Source of the DNA: Marivita sp046591575
GTDB taxonomy: Bacteria; Pseudomonadota; Alphaproteobacteria; Rhodobacterales; Rhodobacteraceae
DNA: 64,000 bases
Assembly (NCBI RefSeq): GCF_046591575.1
Contig: NZ_JBIQWA010000004.1
Location: 1-64,000 of the forward strand
Direction: 5' to 3'
The notes under the pieces were generated by a model that was given only the letters and a program-made list of their open reading frames with translations, had not been told where the DNA came from and did no database searches. Positions 54,771 through 63,567 of this stretch are shown piece by piece. Each line of letters begins with the position of its first letter. Within the stretch, counting starts at the first letter, position 1. A program made the position numbers and the translations under genes.

Positions 54771-56321
54771 ATGGACGGAAACACCGCATCCGAACACGAC
54801 ATGGCAAGCCCCTTTGGTCGCCCCCTGTTTGACGATCCCAAGGCGCGTGCGCTGTCGCGCGTTGGCGTTGTCGATATCGGATCGAACTCGGTGCGTTTGG
54901 TCGTGTTTGACGGCGCGGCCCGCTCGCCTGCCTATTTCTACAACGAAAAGCTCATGTGCGGTCTGGGTGCGGGCATGTCCGAAACCGGGCGTCTGAACCC
55001 GCAGGGCCGCGCCCGCGCGCTCAACGCACTGAAACGGTTTCAGGCGCTGGCTGACGGGATGAAATTGCCCCCCCTGACCGTGGTGGCCACCGCTGCGGTG
55101 CGCGAGGCCGAAGACGGACCCGACTTTCGCGAGGATGTTCTGCGCGAAACGGGCTTGCGGATCTGGGTGATCGGCGGCGAGGAAGAGGCCCGGCTTTCTG
55201 CGCAAGGCGTGTTGCTGGGCTGGCCCGGCAGTTATGGTCTGGTCTGCGATATTGGCGGATCGTCCATGGAATTGGCAGAAATATCCGACGGTCGCGTCGG
55301 CCGACGCATCAGCTCGAACCTTGGGCCTTTGAAACTGCGCGACCTTCCCGGCGGGCAAAAGGGACGCGATGCGCATATCAAAGACGTCATGCAGCGCCTT
55401 GCACAGCATATGGGCCCGCAACCAGACAGATTGTTCCTTGTCGGCGGATCGTGGCGAGCGATTGCCCGTGTAGACATGCACCGACGGGGCTATCCGCTAC
55501 AGGTTCTGCACGAATACCGGATGGACAAAAAATCTGTCAGTGAGACGGTCAAGTTCATCAAATCGTCAAGCATCGAAGAGCTGCGACAGGCCTGCGGGAT
55601 ATCGAATGCGCGGATGAGCCTTGTTCCCTATGCTGTGGATGTTCTGAAGCGGCTGACCCAGACCTTCAAGCCCAAGGATATCGCCATTTCCAGCTACGGC
55701 ATCCGCGAAGGGCTGTTATACGAACAAATGCCGCAAAACCTGCGCGACCGCGACCCCCTGATCGAAGCCTGCCGCTTTGCCGAAGCCAAGGATGCCCGTC
55801 TGCCCGGATTTGGCAAAAAGCTCTACCGCTTTGTGCAGCCGTTGTTTTCCCGGTCCGACGAAGCGCGGATGCGGCTGATCAAGGCGGCCTGCCTTTTGCA
55901 TGATGTTAGCTGGCGCGCGCATCCCGATTACCGGGCTGAAACCTGCTTTGACAACGCCACCCGCGCAAACCTTGGCGGGCTGAAACATTCCGAACGCGTT
56001 TTTCTTGGTCTGGCGCTGTTGCACCGTTACAAGAACAAACGCGAGGGCACCCGTTTCGAAGACCTTGAAGGTCTGTTGTCCGAGAAAGCCACACAAGACG
56101 CCGAGGTGCTGGGAAAGGCCCTCCGGTTTGGTGCGATGCTGTGGATGTCAGATGCCAGCGCCGATGGCACCGCGCTAGAGTGGAAGCCCCGCAAAAAGCT
56201 ACTGCGCCTGAAACTGACCAAAGCGTCGGTGCCGCTTTATGGCGAAGTGGCCGAAGCCCGGCTTGCGTCTTTGGCGGCATCATTGGAGGCGCAAACCGAA
56301 ATCGTGGTTCAGCGGTCCTGA
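54771..56321 (+). CDS. ppx: Exopolyphosphatase / guanosine pentaphosphatase
   Basis: Removes terminal phosphates from polyphosphate, and possibly from pppGpp. The 516-residue protein shows the sugar-kinase-like phosphate site VVDIGSNSVRLVVFD (about 32-46), ATAAVREAEDG, and CDIGGSSMELAE, with a GGSWRAIAR helix. A C-terminal HD-like domain follows (about 330-510). The start at 54771 is set by GGAGG four bases upstream; a GTG at 54744 is in frame but unlikely. Its stop is 6 bases from the end of the converging DUF3422 gene. Confidence 0.93.
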   Translation: MDGNTASEHDMASPFGRPLFDDPKARALSRVGVVDIGSNSVRLVVFDGAARSPAYFYNEKLMCGLGAGMSETGRLNPQGRARALNALKRFQALADGMKLPPLTVVATAAVREAEDGPDFREDVLRETGLRIWVIGGEEEARLSAQGVLLGWPGSYGLVCDIGGSSMELAEISDGRVGRRISSNLGPLKLRDLPGGQKGRDAHIKDVMQRLAQHMGPQPDRLFLVGGSWRAIARVDMHRRGYPLQVLHEYRMDKKSVSETVKFIKSSSIEELRQACGISNARMSLVPYAVDVLKRLTQTFKPKDIAISSYGIREGLLYEQMPQNLRDRDPLIEACRFAEAKDARLPGFGKKLYRFVQPLFSRSDEARMRLIKAACLLHDVSWRAHPDYRAETCFDNATRANLGGLKHSERVFLGLALLHRYKNKREGTRFEDLEGLLSEKATQDAEVLGKALRFGAMLWMSDASADGTALEWKPRKKLLRLKLTKASVPLYGEVAEARLASLAASLEAQTEIVVQRS

Positions 56322-56327
56322 CCGGCG

Positions 56328-57626
56328 TTAGAAATCGGGACCACTTTGTTCAACCACGCGCCGAATACGGCGTATCGCAAGCCACACAAGCAAAACCACC
56401 GGGAGCGTCACCAAGCCGGTCAACGCGCCCTTGGATATCCCAATCGCATCGGCGACCGGATACAGCAGATACCCGGCCAGTGAGACCGCGTAATAACTGA
56501 TCGCCACCACGGAAAGCCCTTCGACGGTTTTCTGCAGGCGCAATTGCATATCCGCGCGCTGGTTCATGCTTTCCAGCAATTGCTGGTTCTGTGCCGACCG
56601 CGCGACCTCGACCCGCGTGCGCAGCAAATCCCCGGCCCGCACCGCCCGCGCGGCCATGGCCGACAAACGGTTTTCTGCCGATTTGACGGTGCGCATCGCC
56701 GGATCATAGCGGCGGGTCATGAATTCGGCAAAGGTCTGACGCCCTTCAAACCGTTCTTCGCGCAGCACGGACACACGCTGGGCCACAATCGCCTCATAAG
56801 CGCCGGTCGCCCCGAACCGAAAGGACATATGCGCGGACAGGCTTTCCAGTTCTGCCGATACCGACAAAAGCGCTTTTAGCCGGTCCTCTTCCTGCCCGTC
56901 ACCATTTGTCATCGCCGCCATCAGACGGGTCAGTTCATTGTCAATCTCGCCCATGCGCGGACCAAGTGCGCGCACGCGGGTGAAGCCCAGCATGGACATC
57001 GTCTTGTAGGTCTCGATCTCGCACAGGCGTTGCACGATACGCCCGGCACGACGCCGCCCAATGCCGGGCGTGACAAACACGCTGAATCGCAGGTGGCCTG
57101 CGGGATCAATACGAAAATCACCGGCAACAATGGCCTCGTTGTCGATAACACGGCTGACGGCCAGGCTCTCGGGAACAAACCATTCCGACAGGCGCGTGCA
57201 AATCTGCGAATCATCGGGCCGTTCTTCCAGCCGGATCAACGCGGATGTGATGCGGACGCCGGGAGCGTCGGTCAACCAATCGTCGGGGAAGACGTCCATG
57301 TCGGCCGGATCAAACGGGCGGTCAGACAAACCGTTCATGAACACGGTATAGGTCACGAATTCGGTGTGTTGTTCCCATTTCAGCATATGCTGCCCGATCT
57401 GGCCGGAAAAATGCGTGGCCCCCGGTTGCGGATGTGGCGTGCCGTAGCGGTCGAGCAATGCGATCAGATGGTTCAGATCATCCGCCTTGTCGCGCGCTGC
57501 GGCACCGTCGGCTTTCTTGATAGCCAGATAAACCGCCCGGCACGGAGCGCCCAGCGACGGAAACGGCCGTGCGTGAAGCTCGTTTGACAACGGATAGCGA
57601 AGGGGATGATCTTGGATCGGAGACAT
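56328..57626 (-). CDS. DUF3422 family membrane protein
   Basis: A 432-residue protein with the family start HPLRYPLSNELHARPFP, a long soluble part, and two C-terminal membrane helices (about 372-392 and 395-418). The central region (about 220-360) is helical and probably coiled-coil. DUF3422 has no proven function. The promoter region contains a phased CAGTAT array (57701-57727), and a possible -35 TTGACG (57671-57676 complement) lies between the array and the gene. Confidence 0.88.
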   Translation of the reverse strand: MSPIQDHPLRYPLSNELHARPFPSLGAPCRAVYLAIKKADGAAARDKADDLNHLIALLDRYGTPHPQPGATHFSGQIGQHMLKWEQHTEFVTYTVFMNGLSDRPFDPADMDVFPDDWLTDAPGVRITSALIRLEERPDDSQICTRLSEWFVPESLAVSRVIDNEAIVAGDFRIDPAGHLRFSVFVTPGIGRRRAGRIVQRLCEIETYKTMSMLGFTRVRALGPRMGEIDNELTRLMAAMTNGDGQEEDRLKALLSVSAELESLSAHMSFRFGATGAYEAIVAQRVSVLREERFEGRQTFAEFMTRRYDPAMRTVKSAENRLSAMAARAVRAGDLLRTRVEVARSAQNQQLLESMNQRADMQLRLQKTVEGLSVVAISYYAVSLAGYLLYPVADAIGISKGALTGLVTLPVVLLVWLAIRRIRRVVEQSGPDF

Positions 57627-57640
57627 GCGTGCACCTGTTA

Positions 57641-57727
57641 CAGTATGATCGTCAGCTAGGTGGATGGCTGCGTCAAGTAAAGAAAAAACTTGTTTATATT
57701 CAGTATTTTACCAGTATCCTACAGTAT
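57641..57727. promoter_or_regulatory. Array of CAGTAT hexamers upstream of the DUF3422 gene
   Basis: CAGTAT occurs at 57641, 57701, 57712 and 57722. The last three are 11 and 10 bases apart, one helical turn each, and the first is 60 bases away, about six turns. Direct repeats at helical spacing are typical of OmpR/PhoB-type response-regulator sites. The cluster lies 25-51 bases upstream of a -35-like TTGACG (minus strand), where an activator would bind. The remaining bases of this 285-bp gap hold only the pntB terminator. Confidence 0.55.
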
Positions 57728-57854
57728 GCATTCAGCAAATGCCGACAGATGCATCGCTTTGCCCCTGTTTGCAGCACATTTGACACCGGGCCCTACATCG
57801 CTTGCGCATTGATTGACACGTCAGGAGCGACAAACGCCCATCTGCACCTACCAA

Positions 57855-57887
57855 CCAAAAAGCCCCACGCAATATGCGCGGGGCTTT
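57855..57887 (-). terminator. Intrinsic terminator of pntAB
   Basis: On the minus strand, AAAGCCCC (complement of 57880-57887) pairs with GGGGCTTT (complement of 57859-57866). TTTTTGG follows. It lies about 25 bases past the pntB stop. Confidence 0.85.
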
Positions 57888-57912
57888 GTATCGGTCATCT
57901 GTTGATGACCCG

Positions 57913-59409
57913 TTAGGAGATTTTGCTCAACAGCGTGCCCAGGCTGGCTTTCGCGTCGCCATAGAACATGCGGGTGTTGTCCTTGAAGAACAGCGGGTTT
58001 TCGATGCCCGAATACCCCGTCCCCTGCCCGCGCTTGGACACAAAGACCTGCTTGGCTTTCCAGCACTCCAGCACTGGCATTCCGGCGATGGGCGAGTTCG
58101 GATCGTCCTGTGCCGCAGGGTTCACGATGTCGTTCGAGCCGATGACGATGGCGACATCCGTATCCGGGAAGTCGTCATTGATCTCGTCCATCTCCAAAAC
58201 GATGTCGTAAGGCACCTTGGCTTCGGCCAGAAGCACGTTCATGTGCCCCGGCAGACGGCCCGCGACCGGGTGGATCGCAAAGCGAACGGTCTTGCCCTTG
58301 GCCCGCAAACGGTTGGTCAGTTCCGCCACGTTTTGCTGCGCCTGTGCCACCGCCATGCCATAGCCCGGGATGATCACAATGCTGTCCGCGTCTTCCAACG
58401 CAGCAGCCACACCGTCCGCGTCAATGGCGATTTGTTCGCCTTCAACGGCCATCTGTTCGCCCGCTGCACCGCCAAAGCCGCCCAGAATGACGCTGATGAA
58501 GGATCGGTTCATCGCCTTACACATGATATAAGACAGGATCGCACCGGACGAGCCGACCAGCGCACCCACAACGATCAAAAGATCGTTGCCAAGGCTGAAG
58601 CCAATCGCAGCCGCCGCCCACCCAGAGTAGGAGTTGAGCATCGACACCACGACGGGCATGTCCGCGCCGCCAATACCCATGATCAGGTGATAGCCGATGA
58701 ACAGCGCCAGAAGCGTCAGAAGCACCAGCGTCCAGCTGCCAGAGCCGCCCATATACATGACCGCCAGCAGAACCGACGCAGCCGCAGCGGCGGCGTTCAG
58801 AAGGTGCCCCCCGGGAAGCTGCTTGGCCGAGGTGTCCACCTTGCCGGCCAGCTTGCCATAGGCAATGACCGACCCGGTAAAGGTGACCGCGCCGATCCAG
58901 ATGCCCAGCACCAGTTCGACCCGCAGGATGCCGATCTCGACGCCGGATTTCTTGGCGATCAGCTGACCAAAGGCGGACAACCCGTCATAGGCTTCTTTCG
59001 GCAGGCCAATGGCCGTGATCCCATCATCGCCCACAGCCCCCAAAACAAGGCCCTGCGCGTCGTAGATGTTGCCGATATAGTTGATCATGATATCGGCGTT
59101 AAAACCAACGAACACCGCTGCCAGGCCGACAAGGCTGTGCATGATGGCCACCAGTTCCGGCATCTGGGTCATTTCGACCTTGGTGGCGAGTTGATAGCCA
59201 ACCACGGCACCACCGGCGATCAGAACAAGCGAGGCCAGCCACAGGCCCGAGCCGGGGCCGAACATGGTTGCGACCACGGCCACAGCCATGCCCACAATGC
59301 CGTACCAGACCGCGCGTTTCGCGCTTTCCTGCCCGGACAGGCCACCAAGCGACAGGATGAACAGAATACCTGCGACCACATAGGCCGCGATCGTGAATGC
59401 GTTTTCCAT
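57913..59409 (-). CDS. pntB: NAD(P) transhydrogenase, beta subunit
   Basis: Membrane and NADP-binding subunit of the proton-translocating transhydrogenase that makes NADPH from NADH. The 498-residue protein has many membrane helices in the first 270 residues (FTIAAYVVAGILFILSLGGL at the start). Its NADP(H) domain has VIIPGYGMAVAQAQ and VAIVIGSNDIVNPAAQDDPNSPIAGMP. It follows pntA by 12 bases and ends at a strong terminator. Confidence 0.96.
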   Translation of the reverse strand: MENAFTIAAYVVAGILFILSLGGLSGQESAKRAVWYGIVGMAVAVVATMFGPGSGLWLASLVLIAGGAVVGYQLATKVEMTQMPELVAIMHSLVGLAAVFVGFNADIMINYIGNIYDAQGLVLGAVGDDGITAIGLPKEAYDGLSAFGQLIAKKSGVEIGILRVELVLGIWIGAVTFTGSVIAYGKLAGKVDTSAKQLPGGHLLNAAAAAASVLLAVMYMGGSGSWTLVLLTLLALFIGYHLIMGIGGADMPVVVSMLNSYSGWAAAAIGFSLGNDLLIVVGALVGSSGAILSYIMCKAMNRSFISVILGGFGGAAGEQMAVEGEQIAIDADGVAAALEDADSIVIIPGYGMAVAQAQQNVAELTNRLRAKGKTVRFAIHPVAGRLPGHMNVLLAEAKVPYDIVLEMDEINDDFPDTDVAIVIGSNDIVNPAAQDDPNSPIAGMPVLECWKAKQVFVSKRGQGTGYSGIENPLFFKDNTRMFYGDAKASLGTLLSKIS

Positions 59410-59421
59410 TGCTCGTGCTCC

Positions 59422-60999
59422 TTAGGACTTTTGGAACATGGCGAGCATGCGCCGTGTCACGAGGAAGCCGCCGAAGATGTTGACGGAGGCCATGAAAATA
59501 CCAAGCGCGGCAAGAAGCGTGATCAGCATACTCGACGATCCGATCTGAATGAGCGCACCAAGGATGATGATCGACGAAATCGCGTTGGTCACCGCCATCA
59601 GCGGCGTGTGCAGCGAATGCGCCACGTTCCAGATCACCTGGAAACCGATAAAGACGGACAGAACAAACACGATAAAATGCTGCATGAAACTTGCGGGCAT
59701 GCCAGGGATCAGCCCCACACCCAAAACCAACGCGGCCCCCACGGCCAGCAAAGTCACCTGTTGCTTGGTCTGCGCCTTGAACGCGGCCACTTCCTGCGCG
59801 CGTTTTTCCTCGGCGGTCAGCTCGGGCACCTTTTCCTTGGGTTTGGCCGCAATCGCCTGCACCTTGGGTGGGGGTGGCGGGAAGGTGATTTCATTTTTGA
59901 AGGTCACCGTCGCGCCGCGGATCACATCATCTTCCATGTCATGATTGATCTGACCGTCCTTTTCAGGGGTCAGGTCGGTCATCATATGACGGATATTGGT
60001 GGCGTAGAGCGTGGACGCCTGTGTCGCCATGCGGCTTGGAAAATCGGTGTAGCCGATGATCGTCACGCCGTTGTCGGTGACGATCTTTTCGTCCTTCACG
60101 GTCAGCTTGCAATTGCCGCCCTTTTCAGCGGCAAGATCAACAATGACCGACCCGGGCTTCATCGCATCGACCATATCCTTGGTCCAAAGCTCGGGCGCTT
60201 CGCGGTTGGGGATCAGCGCGGTGGTGATCACGATGTCCATGTCGGGTGCCAATTCGCGGAACTTGGCCAACTGCGCTGCCGCAAATTCTGGTGAAGAAAC
60301 AGCCGCGTAGCCGCCGGTTGCAGCGCCGTCCTGCTGTTCTTCCTCGAAATCGAGGAAAACAAATTCGGCCCCCATGGATTCGACCTGTTCGGCCACTTCG
60401 GGACGCACGTCAAAGGCATAGGTGATCGCACCCAGCGACGTGGATGTCCCGATGGCCGCAAGGCCCGCAACGCCCGCGCCCACAACCAGAACCTTGGCCG
60501 GTGGCACTTTACCGGCGGCGGTAACCTGGCCGGTGAAGAAGCGGCCAAAGTTATTGCCTGCCTCGATCACCGCACGGTAGCCCGCGATATTGGCCATCGA
60601 CGACAGCGCGTCCATTTTCTGCGCGCGGGAAATACGCGGCACCATTTCCATCGCGATGACATTGGTGCCCGCTGTTTTGGCGGCTTCCATACCTTCGTCG
60701 TTGGCGGCTGGATTGAAGAACGAGATCAGCGTCTGCCCGTCGCGCAGGTGCTTGAGTTCCGCGCTTTCGGGCTGACGAACCTTGGCGACGATGTCTGCCT
60801 CTTTCCACAGCGCCGCCGCCGTTTCGATGACAGTCACACCCGCCTCTTCGTAAAGCGCGTCAGAAAAGCCAGCCTTGACCCCCGCTCCGCTTTCGATCAG
60901 GCAGTCATATCCGAGTTTCTGGAGTTGTCGGGCGCTGTCGGGCGTCATCGCCACACGATTTTCGCCCTCGAACACTTCCTTGGGAGTTCCGATTTTCAC
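59422..60999 (-). CDS. pntA: NAD(P) transhydrogenase, alpha subunit
   Basis: A 525-residue subunit that binds NAD(H). It starts MKIGTPKEVFEGENRVAMTP and has the Rossmann site KVLVVGAGVAGLAAIGTSTSLGA (split here at about residues 168-190). A proline-rich linker (FPPPPPK) leads to four membrane helices (about 410-525). This is the single-chain form in which the alpha1 and alpha2 parts are fused. The start codon is GTG (60997-60999). pntB follows after 12 bases. Confidence 0.95.
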   Translation of the reverse strand: MKIGTPKEVFEGENRVAMTPDSARQLQKLGYDCLIESGAGVKAGFSDALYEEAGVTVIETAAALWKEADIVAKVRQPESAELKHLRDGQTLISFFNPAANDEGMEAAKTAGTNVIAMEMVPRISRAQKMDALSSMANIAGYRAVIEAGNNFGRFFTGQVTAAGKVPPAKVLVVGAGVAGLAAIGTSTSLGAITYAFDVRPEVAEQVESMGAEFVFLDFEEEQQDGAATGGYAAVSSPEFAAAQLAKFRELAPDMDIVITTALIPNREAPELWTKDMVDAMKPGSVIVDLAAEKGGNCKLTVKDEKIVTDNGVTIIGYTDFPSRMATQASTLYATNIRHMMTDLTPEKDGQINHDMEDDVIRGATVTFKNEITFPPPPPKVQAIAAKPKEKVPELTAEEKRAQEVAAFKAQTKQQVTLLAVGAALVLGVGLIPGMPASFMQHFIVFVLSVFIGFQVIWNVAHSLHTPLMAVTNAISSIIILGALIQIGSSSMLITLLAALGIFMASVNIFGGFLVTRRMLAMFQKS

Positions 61000-61138
61000 C
61001 TGAGCTGTCCCCCTTTTTGCGTCATTTCATGGTGCCGTTACGGCAGATTCAGCGGAAAACCGTCTACAGTGCTGACCTGTAGCACACAATACACCCTCCC
61101 CCGCGAACCGCTCATCTAGTACGGTTGGCCGCGGTCGG

Positions 61139-61591
61139 CTAGAGCCAACGTCGCGTTTGTTTCTCATATCGTGCAAAATCCGCACGGAAATTTCGTCTGA
61201 GGCGTTTTTCTTCTGCTATTATAAAGTGTCGCTCGATCCACCAGACGAAGATCGGGATCAAAGGAAGCGACAAGACAGCATCCCAATACAGGATCATCCC
61301 TGCCAAAATCAGCGAATCGGCAAGGTATATGGGATTACGCGTGCGGGAAAAGACACCAGAGGTGATCAGGTGCGATGCCTCTTGGTGTGGAATGATCGTT
61401 GTGCGGTGACGCCGAAATTCGAACGCGGCAAGCGCAAACAGCACCAACCCGCCGCCAACAAGAAGGCCACCAAGAAGATCACCCCAGACAGGCCCAAAGC
61501 TGAGCCCATAGGAATAATACGACTTTTGCACCCACGCGAGCAGAAGCGCGGTGCAAAGCCAGACTGGAGGACTGTCGACTAACTTGAACAT
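61139..61591 (-). CDS. Isoprenylcysteine carboxyl methyltransferase-like protein
   Basis: A 150-residue membrane protein with about four helices and the family signature GVFSRTRNPIYLADSL (about 79-93), with HFIIAEEKRLRRNF and FARYEKQTRRWL at the end. Bacterial members methylate small substrates or lipids with AdoMet, and the substrate here is unknown. The helices begin at about residue 10, and no signal peptide is evident. Confidence 0.87.
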   Translation of the reverse strand: MFKLVDSPPVWLCTALLLAWVQKSYYSYGLSFGPVWGDLLGGLLVGGGLVLFALAAFEFRRHRTTIIPHQEASHLITSGVFSRTRNPIYLADSLILAGMILYWDAVLSLPLIPIFVWWIERHFIIAEEKRLRRNFRADFARYEKQTRRWL

Positions 61592-61675
61592 GGCGCGGAT
61601 ATAGCAAGCGTCCGAGAGCGACGCGACCCGCGCTAACAGGACAAATGGACGCCGCGGGGAACGGCGGCCCTGATC

Positions 61676-61873
61676 CTACATTTTTACACAGCCAAGGATT
61701 TCGTTCTTTGGAATTCGAGCCACCATGACACCGCCGCTGACACGTTTTACGTGAAAGCCATAGCCGCGCATGCGGAATTTCCATTCAGTGTCAGACAAGG
61801 TTTTCTGACGTTCCGCCACCAGGAAGTGACGCAGTTCGCCCAGATCGGACGCGGCAGTTGTTTCAGCAAACAT
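61676..61873 (-). CDS. Small hypothetical protein
   Basis: A 65-residue basic protein starting MFAETTAASDLGELRHFL and ending in VARIPKNEILGCVKM. GAGGAGA six bases upstream of the ATG supports translation. It has no membrane helix or known motif; the C-terminal part (HVKRVSGGVMVARIP) looks like a small beta-rich fold. No family is recognised and the neighbours give no hint. Confidence 0.6.
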   Translation of the reverse strand: MFAETTAASDLGELRHFLVAERQKTLSDTEWKFRMRGYGFHVKRVSGGVMVARIPKNEILGCVKM

Positions 61874-62021
61874 GGGTGTCTCCTCGTACGTTTACATCCA
61901 CAGTGTTCGTGCCCAAATGTGGCTAGACTTGGAAAAAGACCCGGTTTTTTTCGGAAATCGAAACAATCGTTATGATGCCGAAATATCGCATCTGACGATG
62001 ACAGACCGTGTGCGCAGCGCG

Positions 62022-62924
62022 TCATGTTTTTGTCTCGTTCACGGCGGGTGTGATCTTGGCCTTGCGCAGCACCGCTTCGCGCCAGGTGATGAACGCCACC
62101 GACGCCATGATCACCGCACCCCCCAAAATCACCCAAGGATCCACCGGTTCGGCGAAAAAGATCACCCCGACCAGCACCGACCAGACCAGTTGCAGAAAGG
62201 TGGCAGGCTGGGTCACGGTCACCGGGGCCGCCGCAAAGGCAAGCGTCATGGTATAGTGCCCGGCGGTTGCAAAGCACGCGACCAGCGCGATGATCCCCAG
62301 ATCAACCCAGCTTGGCGTGACCCAGACTGCAATCGCAAACGGAGCAAGGCCGATGGTGACGGTGATTGACAGCAACGCCACCACCATGCTGGCTCTCATT
62401 TCTCCCGACATGATCTTGGCAATCAGATAGCTGCCTGCGAAAAACAACGCCGTCCCAAGCATCGCGATATGGCCGATATCCAGTTCCCTGAACCCCGGCC
62501 GCAGGATAATGAGCGCCCCGGCCAAGGCCGCAATCACCGCCAGCGCCCGCCGCAATGCCAGCTTTTCCCCCAGCACAAAGACCGCAAGAATCGTCACATA
62601 GACCGGATTGAGGTAATTCATTGCCGTCACTTCGGCGATGGGCAGGCGGGTCATGGCAAAAAACCACAGGATCACGCCAAGCGAATGCACAAGACCGCGC
62701 AGCGCAAACAGGCTTTTTTGCCGTTTGGTCAGGGTCACGGCCATCAAATCCCGCCAGACCGGGATCAGAAATACCAAACCGATCACATAGCGCAGAAACG
62801 CAGATTCGGCTGGCGGCACGCGTCCATCCAGCAATTTCACAAACGCGGTGACCGCCACAAAACACATGCCGGTCGTGATCATCCACAGGATGCCCGCCAA
62901 TGGTCTGTTCGGGAATGCTGTCAT
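62022..62924 (-). CDS. EamA/DMT family transporter
   Basis: A 300-residue inner-membrane protein with ten helices in two EamA repeats (first LAGILWMITTGMCFVAVTAFVKLL; second at about FREL, IGHIAMLGTALFFAGSYLIAKIM, split). The family motif AVTAMNYLNPVYVTILA is present. The substrate is unknown. The start at 62924 is a guess: a longer frame to 62951 exists and no clear ribosome site is visible. It lies 46 bases from the LysE-type gene and is probably co-transcribed with it. Confidence 0.85.
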   Translation of the reverse strand: MTAFPNRPLAGILWMITTGMCFVAVTAFVKLLDGRVPPAESAFLRYVIGLVFLIPVWRDLMAVTLTKRQKSLFALRGLVHSLGVILWFFAMTRLPIAEVTAMNYLNPVYVTILAVFVLGEKLALRRALAVIAALAGALIILRPGFRELDIGHIAMLGTALFFAGSYLIAKIMSGEMRASMVVALLSITVTIGLAPFAIAVWVTPSWVDLGIIALVACFATAGHYTMTLAFAAAPVTVTQPATFLQLVWSVLVGVIFFAEPVDPWVILGGAVIMASVAFITWREAVLRKAKITPAVNETKT

Positions 62925-62970
62925 GCGCGCACTGGAGCGGAAGTCCGGCACAATGACAAGTGCGCGCGGC

Positions 62971-63567
62971 TCACATCAACAAAAGCTTGCCCGCAATGGC
63001 CAGCATCGTCAGACCGACAATCACATCAAGCACTTGCCATGCGCGCGGCTTTGCAAAAATCGGAGCCAACAAACGCGCGCCATAGCCCAGCGCAAAGAAA
63101 TACAGAAAGCTTGCCAGCGCCGCACCGCCGCCGAATGCAACCTTGTGATCATATTGCGCAGAAACCGCCCCCAACAGGACAACCGTGTCCAGATAGACAT
63201 GTGGGTTCAGCCAGGTCAGGGCCAGACAGGTCAGCACCGCGCCGCGCAACGATCCGGCCGCCTGCACCGTTTCCATATGCTGGCCGCCGCGCCATGCCGC
63301 GATCAGCGTGCGCACCCCGTACCAGATCAGGAACGCCGCTCCGAACAGACGCATACCAAGCTCCAGCCCCGGCACCGCTGTCGCCAATGCCCCGAAACCC
63401 GCAACCCCGGCGACGATCAACACCAGATCCGAAACAGCGCAAATCAGGCAAACAACAAAGACATGGGACTTCAGAAGTCCCTGTCGCAACACAAAGGCGT
63501 TCTGGGCTCCAACCGCCAGGATCAGCGAAAACCCCAGCGCAAACCCGGCAATTGCATCGGGTATCAC
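62971..63567 (-). CDS. LysE/ArgO family amino-acid exporter
   Basis: A 198-residue exporter with about six helices; GFALGFSLILAVGAQNAFVLRQGL is the family N-terminal signature, and LTWLNPHVYLDTVVLLG is also typical of LysE/ArgO. It would export basic amino acids. The start is GTG at 63567, overlapping the purD stop (GTGA), so it is translationally coupled to purD. The longer open frame upstream lacks a proper start codon. Confidence 0.87.
   Translation of the reverse strand: MIPDAIAGFALGFSLILAVGAQNAFVLRQGLLKSHVFVVCLICAVSDLVLIVAGVAGFGALATAVPGLELGMRLFGAAFLIWYGVRTLIAAWRGGQHMETVQAAGSLRGAVLTCLALTWLNPHVYLDTVVLLGAVSAQYDHKVAFGGGAALASFLYFFALGYGARLLAPIFAKPRAWQVLDVIVGLTMLAIAGKLLLM

Noticed and set aside
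57874..60294. 806-codon open frame on the plus strand opposite pntAB
   Set aside because: It is fully antisense to two well-recognised genes, has a biased Arg/His-rich composition and no ribosome site. GC-rich codon bias makes such long shadow frames.
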